Part shown: positions 33,178 to 41,091 of the stretch, one piece after another
Layout of the letters: each line of letters opens with the position of its first letter
Position numbering within the stretch: position 1 is the first letter of the stretch
Source: Asanoa siamensis
Lineage (GTDB): Bacteria; Actinomycetota; Actinomycetes; Mycobacteriales; Micromonosporaceae
Direction of reading: 5' to 3'
DNA: 64,000 bases
Assembly: GCF_016862555.1 (NCBI RefSeq)
Contig: NZ_BONE01000017.1
Span: 62,001 to 126,000, forward strand
Translations under genes and position numbers: made by a program
Notes under the pieces: model-generated
What the model saw: only the letters and a program-made list of their open reading frames with translations
Databases searched by the model: none
What the model was told of the DNA's origin: nothing

Positions 33178-34278
33178 TCAGTGCGCTCGCCGCCACCCGC
33201 CCGGACTCCGCACCGGGCGGCCTAGCACGAGCATGGCGCCCAGCAGCAGGACGACGCTCCCGACGCACCAGATCGCCAGCTTGCCCGCGGGCCAGCCGGC
33301 CGTGCCGGCCGGGAAGTACACGACCGACCGGACGAGATCCGAGCCGAGGCCGGGCAGGTCCCAGTCGTGGATGCCCCGGAAGAAGCCGGGCAGGAACTCG
33401 GCCGGGTAGATGCCGCCGGAGCCGGGATTGCCCAGCACCACCACCACCAGAATGATCAGCGTGGTGCCGACCCGGGCGAGCCACGCCTGGACGGCGGAGG
33501 CGAACAGTGCCGCGGTGAAGGCCAGCAGCGCCCCCGCACCGAAGAGCCCCGCGAGGTTCTGGTGCCAGATGTCGGCGCCCGGCCCGACGATGAGGGTTCC
33601 GCCGAGCGAGAGCAACACAGCGTGCAGCGCGAGCCCGCCGATGCGCAGGGCGGCCCGGGGCAGGTTGCGCGGCACCGTGCCCAGCGCCAGGCTGAGCGAG
33701 ATCCCGCCGAAGTAGCCGCCGATGACCAGACCCAGGGCCAGATAGAACGGCACGACTCCGCGCGGGTCGTCGGGATCGACGGGTACGGCGTCGACCACCG
33801 CGAGTGGCGTGCCGGCGCGTCGCGCGGCCACGGTGACGAACCCCGTGATGACGGCGGTGGCGGCCGGGCCGGCGGCACTGGCCGTGGTCAACGTCAGCCC
33901 CGCCCCGGTCGTCGAGGTGGCGAGCACGGCGTAGACGTCCTGCCGGCGCAGGGCCCGATCGGCGGCGGCCGCGTCGTCGAAGGCGATGGCCTCGAGCTGC
34001 CGGCCCTGACCCCGGACGGCGGCGAGGAGCGCCTCCGCGGGCTGGTCCCCGCGTACCACGGCGACCGGGACGTCGTCGGGCTTCGGATCGTGGAGAGCGA
34101 TGACGAAGGCGGCGATGAAGCCGACCCCGACGATCAGCGCGAGGAGGAGCGGACCGATCCCCGTCATGATCGCTTGCCGCAGCGGCACCACGGCGGGCAT
34201 CTCCCGCCGTGGGCGGAAGGCATCGGTGATCTCCCGCGCGACGATGCGCCGCCCGGAGACGCGTCCGTCTTGGTCCAC
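33178..34278 (-). CDS. YhgE/Pip-like membrane protein (ABC-2-type fold)
   Basis: A 366-residue membrane protein. One N-terminal helix (IGPLLLALIVGVGFIAAFVI) is followed by an extracytoplasmic domain (DDVPVAVVRGDQPAEALL, VDAVPVDPDDPRG) and five C-terminal helices. This is the layout of YhgE/Pip and SNG1-like proteins, thought to be involved in export. The GTG start at 34278 has no binding site but follows a TATCAT box by 6 bases, which suggests a leaderless message; the start is therefore tentative. It lies 44 bases downstream of the PfkB gene on the same strand. Confidence 0.78.
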   Translation of the reverse strand: MDQDGRVSGRRIVAREITDAFRPRREMPAVVPLRQAIMTGIGPLLLALIVGVGFIAAFVIALHDPKPDDVPVAVVRGDQPAEALLAAVRGQGRQLEAIAFDDAAAADRALRRQDVYAVLATSTTGAGLTLTTASAAGPAATAVITGFVTVAARRAGTPLAVVDAVPVDPDDPRGVVPFYLALGLVIGGYFGGISLSLALGTVPRNLPRAALRIGGLALHAVLLSLGGTLIVGPGADIWHQNLAGLFGAGALLAFTAALFASAVQAWLARVGTTLIILVVVVLGNPGSGGIYPAEFLPGFFRGIHDWDLPGLGSDLVRSVVYFPAGTAGWPAGKLAIWCVGSVVLLLGAMLVLGRPVRSPGGWRRAH

Positions 34279-34322
34279 CAAATGATGATATGGACGATTT
34301 ATGAGCTGGCTGCGCCGTCCCG

Positions 34323-35243
34323 CTACAACGCGCGAAGCGTGATGCGCTCGGCGAGCGTCGTGACCGCGTCGGCGCGACCGGTGCCGAGACCATGGCGCGT
34401 CACGTTGAGGGCGCCGGCGGCCGCACCCGTGCGTACCGCCGTCTCCAGGTCCCCGCCGCGGGTCAGCACGGCCGCGACCCCCGCGGTCATCGAGTCCCCG
34501 GCACCGCGCGGGTCCACGGCTTCCATCCGCGGCGTGTCCACCTCGTACGGTTTGCCGTCGAGCAACGCCAGCGCGCCCTCGTCCGCCCGGCTGACCAGGA
34601 CGGACCGCGCACCGTCGGCGCACAGCGACCGCATCGCCGCGAGCAGTGCCTCGTCCGACTCGTCGGCGGCCCGCCCGTCGTCGAGCAGCTCCTGATGGCT
34701 GACCTTGACGAACGCCGGCCCGCCGGCCAGGACGGCGGTCAGATAGTCACCCGACAGGTCGGCCACCACCTGGCCGCCGTGCGTGCCGAGGTCGGTCGCG
34801 AGTCGCCGGTACAGGTCGGCGGAGACTATCGAGGCGTCCGGCGGCCCGGAGAGGAGGCTGACCGGCGTACGCAGCCCGGCGGCCAGCGCGGCGTCGTAGA
34901 TCTCGTCCATCTCGTGCCGGCTCAGCGGGTGCCCGGGCACGTCGGCGATCTCGTCGCGGTGCCCGTCGCGCCGGTCGTGGACGTAGCCCCCGCTGCCGGT
35001 CTCCCGCTCCACGACCAGCAGCTCGACGCCCTCGGCCTCGAGCAGCGGCCGCAGGACCCGGCCGAGCTCGCCGCCGAGCGCGGTGCAGAACACCACGTCG
35101 ACCCCGAGGTTGACGAGCATGCGGGCCTGCCAGACGCCCTGCCCACCCGGGTGGACATGGATCTCGACGTGGTCGGCGGGCTGCTCGACGGTGATCGTCA
35201 GTTGCGGCGCCGGCCCGAACACCATGACGCGCTCGTCACCCAT
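34323..35243 (-). CDS. PfkB-family sugar kinase (1-phosphofructokinase-like)
   Basis: A 306-residue ribokinase-fold enzyme that phosphorylates a sugar or sugar phosphate using ATP. HVHPGGQGVWQARMLVNLG is the N-terminal PfkB signature and AVDPRGAGDSMTAGVAAV the C-terminal one (DTxGAGD, here DPRGAGD) with the catalytic Asp. The N-terminal pattern (VFGPAPQLTITV) is that of the 1-phosphofructokinase/tagatose-6-phosphate kinase branch. ATG 35243 has GGAG 4 bases upstream; ATG 35261 is possible. It stands apart from other sugar genes and is followed by the YhgE-like gene. Confidence 0.9.
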   Translation of the reverse strand: MGDERVMVFGPAPQLTITVEQPADHVEIHVHPGGQGVWQARMLVNLGVDVVFCTALGGELGRVLRPLLEAEGVELLVVERETGSGGYVHDRRDGHRDEIADVPGHPLSRHEMDEIYDAALAAGLRTPVSLLSGPPDASIVSADLYRRLATDLGTHGGQVVADLSGDYLTAVLAGGPAFVKVSHQELLDDGRAADESDEALLAAMRSLCADGARSVLVSRADEGALALLDGKPYEVDTPRMEAVDPRGAGDSMTAGVAAVLTRGGDLETAVRTGAAAGALNVTRHGLGTGRADAVTTLAERITLRAL

Positions 35244-35347
35244 GACTCCATGCTTGCCCATCGACAAGCGCTGCGGGCCTTTATCGGCGGTGAACGTTTG
35301 GTGATGACGCGACGAACGCCGGCCTCCGAGGACGCGTGCGCCTGGAG

Positions 35348-35710
35348 CTAGACGACTCCTGGCTCCGCCAACCAGCGGGAAAGGGGCCCGCGACCAGCAG
35401 TTCGACCACATCGGACGGATGACCGGCGACCGGGATCTGGCGCGCCCACTGCAGCAGCGGCCGGCGCGACGCCGGATCGGGGTACGGCCGGCGGTACTCG
35501 GACAGATCCACGCCCGGGATCGCCGCCGGCAGCAGCGCGTCGAGGAGGAAGTTCTCCTCGAGCACCAGGCGTTCCCCGACGCCGGGCTCGCGGATGGGCC
35601 GGAACACCTCGACCGTCGCCCAGTCCGGCAGGGGCCGCAGATGGCCCTCCATCATCGCGAGCGCGCCGACCAGCTCGGGGCGGCGCCGGCTGAGGTCGAG
35701 CGCGATCGCA
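35348..35710 (-). pseudogene. Haloalkane dehalogenase remnant
   Basis: This stretch reads ALDLSRRRPELVGALAMMEG and on through PLLQWARQIPVAGHPSDVVE, which is the middle of an alpha/beta-hydrolase of the haloalkane dehalogenase group (compare WPRQIPIAG and DVV in LinB-like enzymes). The N-terminal third, with the oxyanion motif and nucleophile, is absent. Near 35390 the frame shifts: the expected RWLAE segment lies in another frame, which then meets a stop at 35348. Start, nucleophile and C-terminal His region are all missing, so it cannot be functional. It ends back to back with the 5'-truncated HD gene. Confidence 0.75.
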
Positions 35711-36209
35711 CAGCCGGGCCGAGGAGCTGCTGGACACCGTGGGCCCGGATGGTGAGGGTGACGTCCTGCTCGCGGCGCCCTGGTTGCACGACATCGGGTA
35801 CGCCGCCCGGCTGCGCGACTCCGGCTTCCATCCCCTCGACGGTGCCCGCCACCTGCGCCGGATCGGGTGGCCGCTGCGGATCGCCGCACTCGTCGCGCAC
35901 CATTCCGCGGCGCTGTCCGTCGCGCGGGTCCGCGGGCTCGACGAGGCCCTGACCGAGTTTCCGCGCGAGGAGTCGCCGGTCTCGGACGCGCTTCTCTACG
36001 CCGACCAGACGATCGGCCCCAACGGTCGGATGATGACCTTCGACGAGCGCCTCGCGGACATGCTGAACCGACACGGGCCGGACTCGCCGAACGCCGCCGC
36101 ACACCGCGATCGTCAACCGCAGCTGTACGCCGCCGTCCGGCGCGTCGAGCACCGCCTGAGCGCGGGTCAGACCGACCGCGCGTGGCGCAGCGCCCGGTCC
36201 AGCGCGTAG
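35711..36209 (+). pseudogene. HD-domain phosphohydrolase, 5'-truncated
   Basis: The reading begins abruptly at RAEELLDTVGPDG and continues with the HD signature WLHDIGYAARLRDSGFHPLDGA (the family's H..HD metal ligands are only partly present because the N-terminus is lost), IAALVAHHS and the C-terminal ALLYADQTIGPNGR. Intact relatives have about 35 more residues with a start codon and the first His. No start codon with a binding site fits here, and the sequence joins the dehalogenase remnant. One deletion probably removed the 5' ends of both genes, so this is a pseudogene unless a fusion start exists. Confidence 0.7.
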
Positions 36210-36234
36210 TCGGCCACCCGCTCCCAGCCAGAAC

Positions 36235-37101
36235 CTAGGCCAGTCGTTCGGTGAGGGCGGCGAGCTCGCGCCATTCCGCGCGGGGATAGCCGGGCCCGCC
36301 GCCGAGGATCTGCACCGCGACGTGGTCCGCGCCGGCGTCCAGGTGTGCTCGCAGCCGTGCGGCGATGCTGTCCGCGTCGCCCCAGGCGGTCAGCGCGTCG
36401 ACGAGGCGGTCGGTTCCCCCGTGGGTGAGGTCGTCCTCGGTGAACCCCTGCCGCAGCAGGTTGCCGCCGTAGGTCGGCATGCCGAAGAACGGGGCCATGA
36501 GGTCGCGGGCGCGCGCCCGGACCTCGCGCGGGTCGCGGGAGAAGACCACCGGGACGTGCGGTGCGAGCAGCGCCCGGTCGCCGATGATCGGGCGGATCGA
36601 CGCCGCGTACTCGGGGGTGACCAGGAACGGGTGGATGCCCAGGGTGCGCTCGGCTCCGAGGCGGGCCATCCGCGGGCCGAGCGCGGCGAGCAGCCGCTCC
36701 CCCGGCGGCACCTGCCCGTCGAGGGCGTCGAGGTACTCGGCGACGTCCTGGACCGGTCTGAGCACGGTGCGGCCGCCGACCTTCCGCGCCGTCTCGGCGG
36801 AACTCCAGCCCAGACCGAGCACGAAGCGTCCGTCGTACGCCCCGCGCAGGCGCACGTGGTTCGCGGCCGACTCCGCGGGGCTGGCCCCGAAGATGCCCAG
36901 CACCGCCGTGATCACGACGGCCCGCGTGGTGCTGCGCAAATGGTTCTCCGACACCTGGAACAGGTCGCTGTTACGCCCGAAGCCGGGCAGCCAGATCGCC
37001 CGGAAGCCGGCCTCGTCGAGTTCGGCCGCGGCCTCGGCGGACGCCTCCGCCGGCCCGAACCGCAGCTCGGGACTCCAGATTCCTACGCGCCCCAGGTTCA
37101 T
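36235..37101 (-). CDS. LLM-class (F420-dependent type) oxidoreductase
   Basis: A 288-residue TIM-barrel enzyme of the luciferase-like monooxygenase family, probably F420-dependent as is common in actinomycetes. Visible family segments are GRVGIWSPELRFGP, AAAELDEAGFRAIWLPGFG, NHVRLRGAYDGRFVLGLGWS and DHVAVQILGGGPGYP. The TIGR03620-like ending suits F420 enzymes. It begins 1 base after the MerR stop (37103), so it is co-transcribed with that regulator. The substrate is unknown. Confidence 0.9.
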   Translation of the reverse strand: MNLGRVGIWSPELRFGPAEASAEAAAELDEAGFRAIWLPGFGRNSDLFQVSENHLRSTTRAVVITAVLGIFGASPAESAANHVRLRGAYDGRFVLGLGWSSAETARKVGGRTVLRPVQDVAEYLDALDGQVPPGERLLAALGPRMARLGAERTLGIHPFLVTPEYAASIRPIIGDRALLAPHVPVVFSRDPREVRARARDLMAPFFGMPTYGGNLLRQGFTEDDLTHGGTDRLVDALTAWGDADSIAARLRAHLDAGADHVAVQILGGGPGYPRAEWRELAALTERLA

Positions 37102-37102
37102 C

Positions 37103-37495
37103 TCAGGTGCTCGCCTCCACGCGGCCCGGTTCGGTCGTGTAGTCGCAGTGCGGGTTCGGCCGCGAGGTCTGCTCGATGATGGCGTCGAGCTTGGCCCGCG
37201 TGCGGGTCAACTCCGCGATCTGCCGGTCGATGCGGTCGCGCTCGGCGGCCAGCAGCGCCCGCGACTCCGGCGTGCTGACCTGGGCGTCGACGCAGGGCAG
37301 CAGGTCGGCGATCGTCCTGCTGGAGAGCCCCGCGCCGTACAGCGACTGGATCAGCTTGACCCGCTCGACCGCGCCCTGCGCGTAGTGCCGCTGCCCGCTC
37401 GGGCTGCGACTGGAGGCCAGCAGGCCCTGCTCCTCGTAGTAGCGGAGCGCCCGGACGCTCACCGCGGCCAGCGCCGCCACGTCTCCGATCCGCAT
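37103..37495 (-). CDS. MerR-family transcriptional regulator
   Basis: A 130-residue regulator with the MerR winged helix (MRIGDVAALAAVSVRALRYY, EEQGLLASSRSPSGQRHY) and a C-terminal coiled coil (about 80-110) ending in a short tail with one Cys (NPHCDY). The single Cys and lack of a metal-binding loop point to a drug- or redox-type member rather than a metal sensor. It faces the SDR gene across a promoter with a dyad and long spacer, and is co-transcribed with the LLM gene. Confidence 0.93.
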   Translation of the reverse strand: MRIGDVAALAAVSVRALRYYEEQGLLASSRSPSGQRHYAQGAVERVKLIQSLYGAGLSSRTIADLLPCVDAQVSTPESRALLAAERDRIDRQIAELTRTRAKLDAIIEQTSRPNPHCDYTTEPGRVEAST

Positions 37496-37516
37496 GTGTG
37501 ACCCCCGTCTCGCCCC

Positions 37517-37548
37517 TTGCCGCTGACGTCAACGTCAGGTTTTAGCGT
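37517..37548 (+). promoter_or_regulatory. MerR-controlled promoter of the SDR gene
   Basis: TTGCCG (37517-37522) and a TTAGCG-like box (about 37542-37547) are about 19 bases apart, and the gap holds the dyad CTGACGT-CA-ACGTCAG (37523-37538). A dyad between -35 and -10 in an over-long spacer is the hallmark of MerR activation. The start codon at 37556 is very close, so the message may be nearly leaderless. Confidence 0.7.
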
Positions 37549-37555
37549 AGCCCCC

Positions 37556-38275
37556 ATGCAGATCACCGGAGCAAAAGCCCTCGTCACCGGCGCCAACCGC
37601 GGTCTGGGCAAGGCCTTCGTCGAGGCGCTCGTCGCCCGCGGCGCGAGCACCGTCTACGCCACCGGCCGTCGTCCCGAGCTCATCGACACCCCCGGCGTCA
37701 CCCCGCTCCACCTGGACGTCACCGACGCGGCCTCGATCGAGGCGGCGGCGGCCCGGGTCGGCGACCTGGACATCCTGATCAACAACGCGGGCATCTCGAC
37801 GCCCGCTCCCCTCCTCGGCGACAGCCTGGACAACGTCCGCCGCGAGTTCGACACGCATTTCTGGGGCACGCTCCACGTCACCCGGGCCTTTGCCCCGCGC
37901 CTCGCCGGCGGCGCCATCCTCAACGTCATCTCGGCACTCTCCTGGTACGTCTACGCGCCCGACAGCAACGGCTACGCGGCGGCGAAGGCGGCGGAATGGT
38001 CGCTCACCAACGGCGTACGCATGGAGCTCGCCGCCCAGAAGACCCAGGTCACCGCGCTGGCCCTGGCGGTCGCCGACACCGACATGATGGCCGCGTACGA
38101 CATCCCGAAGCTCCCCCCGGCCGAGGTCGTGGCCCTGGCCCTCGACGGCCTCGAAGCCGGCAAGCTGGAGATCATCGGCGACGCCGTCACCGCCAACGTC
38201 AAGGCGGCCCTGGCCGGCGACCCGGCGACGTTCTACGCCGACGTCCAGGCGGCCATCTTCGGCCCGACCCCCTAG
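37556..38275 (+). CDS. Short-chain dehydrogenase/reductase
   Basis: A 239-residue Rossmann-fold oxidoreductase. Cofactor motif LVTGANRGLGKAFVEAL, DVTDAASIEAAAARVGDLDILINNAGIST, and the catalytic Ser and Tyr-x3-Lys in ISALSWYVYAPDSNGYAAAKAAE. The Gly-rich motif with Arg after it suggests NADP(H). ATG 37556 starts just after a MerR-type promoter, so expression is probably switched by the divergent MerR protein. The substrate is unknown, possibly a reactive aldehyde or quinone, given MerR control. Confidence 0.92.
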   Translation: MQITGAKALVTGANRGLGKAFVEALVARGASTVYATGRRPELIDTPGVTPLHLDVTDAASIEAAAARVGDLDILINNAGISTPAPLLGDSLDNVRREFDTHFWGTLHVTRAFAPRLAGGAILNVISALSWYVYAPDSNGYAAAKAAEWSLTNGVRMELAAQKTQVTALALAVADTDMMAAYDIPKLPPAEVVALALDGLEAGKLEIIGDAVTANVKAALAGDPATFYADVQAAIFGPTP

Positions 38276-38359
38276 ACGCCGCGCCCGCTCCGGATGCGGA
38301 AGAGATCGAAGCCGAATAATCTCTTGTTCGGGAGATCCGACCCGCGAAGGAGTGACCCG

Positions 38360-38677
38360 TTGCGAAGCCTCGCCCGCACCGCTTTCGCGCTGGCCGCCGG
38401 TGGCGCGCTCGTGCTCACGGCCACGACGCCGGCCCAGGCCGATCCTGTCGTGCCGCGCCATGCCGTCACCGTCTGCCAGTCCGCGAGCTTCTACGCCAAC
38501 TACGACTCGGCCGGCGGGCCGGTGGGTCTCAAACGGGTGCTGGCTGCCGGCAACAAGATCGGCCACACGCCCGGGGCGCATCCGGTCTACAACGGCTGGG
38601 CGGCGAGCTTCGACTTCGGGCCCAACGACTGGGGCTACCTGCGGGTCGAGTGCATCGGTGGGTACGACTCGTGGTGA
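38360..38677 (+). CDS. Small secreted protein, Cys-containing
   Basis: A 105-residue exported protein. A TTG start at 38360 is supported by GAAGGAG about 8 bases upstream and by the signal peptide it begins (RSLARTAFALAAGGALVLTA, cleavage after AQA). The mature part is about 78 residues with two cysteines (TVCQSASFYANYDSAGGPVG, LRVECIGGYDSW) and Gly/Trp/Tyr-rich strands. It resembles the next protein (C..S..YANY against C..DLFVRT, a turn GGPVG against GAWMG, and terminal aromatic residues), suggesting SH3-like folds. The stop overlaps the next start as GTGA. Confidence 0.75.
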   Translation: MRSLARTAFALAAGGALVLTATTPAQADPVVPRHAVTVCQSASFYANYDSAGGPVGLKRVLAAGNKIGHTPGAHPVYNGWAASFDFGPNDWGYLRVECIGGYDSW

Positions 38678-38955
38678 CGTGGCACGGCTGCGCGGCGGCG
38701 CTGGTCACGGTGGTGGCGACGGTCGCCCTGACCGGCACGCCGGCGGCCGCCGACAACGGCACGGTCGGCGTGCGGGAGACCGTGTGCGCCCAGGACCTGT
38801 TCGTCCGGACGACACCGAACGGCGCGTGGATGGGCACCCTCTACCAAGGACAGACGTTCCTCGTCGAAGGCCCTCGCAGCGGCGGTTACGTCTACGGCTT
38901 CGCCTACGGTCACATCAACCGCCGCGGCTGGGTCCAGGACGGCTGGTTCTGCTGA
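38674..38955 (+). CDS. Small secreted SH3b-like protein
   Basis: A 93-residue exported protein with a signal peptide (ALVTVVATVALTGTPAAADN) and a mature domain of about 60 residues: ETVCAQDLFVRTTPNGAWMG, TLYQGQTFLVEG, GYVYGFAYGHINRRGWVQ, ending WFC. The order (variable strand, LFVRTTP, G-x-L-x-x-G-x-x-F, final W-V-x-x-x-W-F-C) is that of bacterial SH3b/SH3_3 domains, with a disulfide joining the two ends. GTG 38674 lies in the stop of the preceding gene, so the two are co-translated. SH3b domains often bind peptidoglycan. Confidence 0.78.
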   Translation: MTWHGCAAALVTVVATVALTGTPAAADNGTVGVRETVCAQDLFVRTTPNGAWMGTLYQGQTFLVEGPRSGGYVYGFAYGHINRRGWVQDGWFC

Positions 38956-38965
38956 ACCGTCGCGG

Positions 38966-39667
38966 CTAGCCCAGCCAGGACCGGATGGCCTTCGTGGCCT
39001 CGTCGACGAACACCTGGACGACGGCCGGGTCGCTGCTGCTGCGTTCGTACTCGGTGTCGTCCAGGATCGTCACCACCGCGCCCATGCGGACGACCACGAC
39101 GCGGTTGGTCTGCTCGCCGCCGACCGGGTTGCCCGGCAGGTCGAGTTGCGGCTGCGAACGGTCGATGGTCAACGCCTCGTCGCCGGCGCCGGACAGGGGC
39201 GCCGTCTTCACCTTCAGGGTGACCCCACCGTCCTGGTAGGACGTGCAGTCCGCCAGGCCCCCGCGTACCCGGTCCAGGAAGGCGGCCGCGTTTTCTCCCT
39301 CGTACGTCCTGATGGTCTGGTAGAGCACCCCGGACGGGATGGACTCCGGTGGGTCCTGCGGGCCCTTGTAGGCCTGCATCATCACCGCGCTCGCGAGCAC
39401 GCCCGGACCGGGTGCGAGCACGTCGTCGCACACCTTCAGCGGAAGCTGGGATCCCGAGGCCGGTTCCCGCCCGCCCCGCGCGCGGTCGCGGGGCATCTCG
39501 AAGAACGCCGACGCGGGGATCGTGCGCGGCACCTCGGCCGCCGGCGATTGGGTGGGGCTGCCGGACGTCGCGGGGCTCGACGAGGCCGGTGTCGCCGGCG
39601 TATTCGTGCATCCCGCCAGGGCGGAGAGGGCGAGGACCGCCAGGACGGCAACGGTACGGCGTGTCAT
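38966..39667 (-). CDS. Lipoprotein of unknown function
   Basis: A 233-residue lipoprotein with lipobox SALAGC, a Thr/Ser/Pro linker (to about residue 50) and a globular domain of about 180 residues (PLKVCDDVLAPGPGVLASAV, IRTYEGENAAAFLDRVRGG, VVVVRMGAVVTILDDTEYER). Such domains occur in many actinomycete lipoproteins annotated as hypothetical or sensor domain-like. One disulfide (Cys in KVCDD and ADCTS) is possible. GAGAGGGA precedes ATG 39667. It converges on the small secreted pair. Confidence 0.78.
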   Translation of the reverse strand: MTRRTVAVLAVLALSALAGCTNTPATPASSSPATSGSPTQSPAAEVPRTIPASAFFEMPRDRARGGREPASGSQLPLKVCDDVLAPGPGVLASAVMMQAYKGPQDPPESIPSGVLYQTIRTYEGENAAAFLDRVRGGLADCTSYQDGGVTLKVKTAPLSGAGDEALTIDRSQPQLDLPGNPVGGEQTNRVVVVRMGAVVTILDDTEYERSSSDPAVVQVFVDEATKAIRSWLG

Positions 39668-39776
39668 AGCGGTCCCTCTCGAGGTGGGCGGCACGGGTCG
39701 GACGTCCGAACCATTACCCCGGACGGCGCCGCCGCAAGCCGCTCGCGTACGCCGTGACCTGGAATGCCGTGGTTCA

Positions 39777-39971
39777 ATGGCGGCCATGATGCTGCGGCGC
39801 GCGCTTGCCGTCCTCCTGCTGCTGTTCGCCCTCGCGGCGATCGCCTCCTCGCGCGCCTTCCCCTTCCTGGACGACCTCTCCGATGCGGCGAAGTCGGCGA
39901 TCACGGTCGCCGGGGTGGTGTGCGTGCTGGCGGCGGTCCGGCTCTGGTTGCCCAAGACACCGGAGCAGTGA
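39777..39971 (+). CDS. Small membrane protein
   Basis: A 64-residue protein with two hydrophobic segments (LAVLLLLFALAAIASS and ITVAGVVCVLAAVRLWL) joined by an acidic loop (FPFLDDLSDAAKS). The start may be ATG 39777 or ATG 39786; no strong binding site is seen. It is small but reads like a real hairpin membrane protein rather than chance. Function is unknown. Confidence 0.55.
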   Translation: MAAMMLRRALAVLLLLFALAAIASSRAFPFLDDLSDAAKSAITVAGVVCVLAAVRLWLPKTPEQ

Positions 39972-40059
39972 GCCCGCGCGACGCCGGCGGATCATTCTGC
40001 GACACTCGCTTCGGCCCGCCGCGGAGAGAATGGGCGGACCGGTCGACAGGAGGGTTCCG

Positions 40060-40383
40060 ATGATCTTCATTACCGCCAAGTTCCGGGTCAAGCCCGAGCA
40101 CGCCGAGCAGTGGCCGGCGATCTCCCGCGACTTCACGGAGGCGACCCGCGCCGAGCCCGGCTGCCTCTGGTTCGACTGGTCCCGCAGCCTCGACGACCCG
40201 ACCGAGTACGTGCTGGTCGAGGCGTTCCGCGACGACGCCGCCGGCGCCGCCCACGTCGGTTCGGACCACTTCGCGCAGGCGCGCAAGACCCTGCCGGCCT
40301 ACCTCGCGGCCACCCCGAAGATCATCAACTGCACGGTGCCCCAGGACGACTGGTCGCCCCTCGGCGAACTCGCGGTGGACTAG
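40060..40383 (+). CDS. Antibiotic biosynthesis monooxygenase (ABM)-domain protein, YgiN-like
   Basis: A 107-residue ferredoxin-like dimer of the ABM/YgiN family, often putative quinol monooxygenases. Visible are IFITAKFRVKPEHAEQW, RAEPGCLWFDWSRSLDDPTE, YVLVEAFRDDAAGAAH and the core His (GSDHF). AGGAGGG lies 6 bases before ATG 40060. It may serve quinone oxidation or aldehyde handling. It converges on the TetR gene. Confidence 0.88.
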   Translation: MIFITAKFRVKPEHAEQWPAISRDFTEATRAEPGCLWFDWSRSLDDPTEYVLVEAFRDDAAGAAHVGSDHFAQARKTLPAYLAATPKIINCTVPQDDWSPLGELAVD

Positions 40384-40401
40384 CTTAGCGCCGGCCGAAA
40401 A

Positions 40402-41013
40402 CTACCGCGTCTCGTCCGGCAGGTGCAGGACCAGCCGGGCCGCGTCCCGGAAAAGATCGTCGGCGGTACGGCCGGCGCTGAAGTACTCGGTGATCCCGCG
40501 CGTGACCACCGGAAACCGGGCCCGCAGCGCGTCGACGTCGATGTCGGGCGGGTCTGGGGCGGGTGACTGCTCCTCGAGCACCCAGCCCACCGTGTAGCGC
40601 TCGCCGGCCAGCACGAGCAGGCGGGCGTGGTGCAGGTCGACGCCGTGCGCGACGAGCGTGGCCATGGCCAGTTCCGAGAAGTCGCCCCGGCGCATCGAGT
40701 AGCGGGCGCCGGCGACGACCCGCGCGCCGTCCCGATGCCGCAGCAGCGCGACCCGCAACTGCCCGAGCGCGGCGAGCAGCCACTCCCGGGCGTCGCCGCC
40801 GTCGGATGCGGGCGCCGCCCCGATCGCCTCGTCCATGATCGCGTCGGCGAGCGCGTCCACCAGCGCGGCCTTGTTCTTGACGTGCCAGTACAGCGTCGGC
40901 GCCTGCACGCCCAGGCGGGCGGCGAGGGTACGCAGGCTCAGCGCGTCCAGCCCCTCGTCGTCGACCAGTCGCATCGCCTCGCGCAGCACCTGATCGCGGT
41001 TGAGCGGCACCAC
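40402..41013 (-). CDS. TetR-family regulator with tetracycline-repressor-type C-terminal domain
   Basis: A 203-residue repressor: helix-turn-helix LREAMRLVDDEGLDALSLRT, LAARLGVQAPTLYWHVKNKAALVDAL (the TLYWHVKNK signature of TetR itself), then a TetR_C_1-type ligand domain (LLRHRDGARVVAGARY). Its GTG start faces the zinc-less dehydrogenase gene across a repeat-containing gap, so it probably represses that gene and responds to a drug-like molecule. Confidence 0.92.
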   Translation of the reverse strand: MVPLNRDQVLREAMRLVDDEGLDALSLRTLAARLGVQAPTLYWHVKNKAALVDALADAIMDEAIGAAPASDGGDAREWLLAALGQLRVALLRHRDGARVVAGARYSMRRGDFSELAMATLVAHGVDLHHARLLVLAGERYTVGWVLEEQSPAPDPPDIDVDALRARFPVVTRGITEYFSAGRTADDLFRDAARLVLHLPDETR

Positions 41014-41038
41014 ACAACTCCTTGCGCCACGACTCGAA

Positions 41039-41080
41039 CGGTGTTAGACACACACCGTATCTCTCTTACAGTGTTAGAGA
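41039..41080. promoter_or_regulatory. Operator-like repeats between TetR and oxidoreductase genes
   Basis: TCTCTTAC-AGT-GTTAGAGA (41062-41080) is an inverted repeat with one mismatch. Upstream, CGGTGT-7-ACACCG spans 41039-41057. GTGTTAGA occurs as a direct repeat at 41041 and 41071. The position suits TetR binding to both divergent promoters. Confidence 0.6.
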
Positions 41081-41091
41081 CGGAGTCGGAC

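Noticed and set aside
35281-36102. A single 273-residue fusion protein on the minus strand
   Set aside because: Only the middle part resembles a dehalogenase; the first half is antisense to the HD gene and low-complexity, so the open frame is fortuitous.
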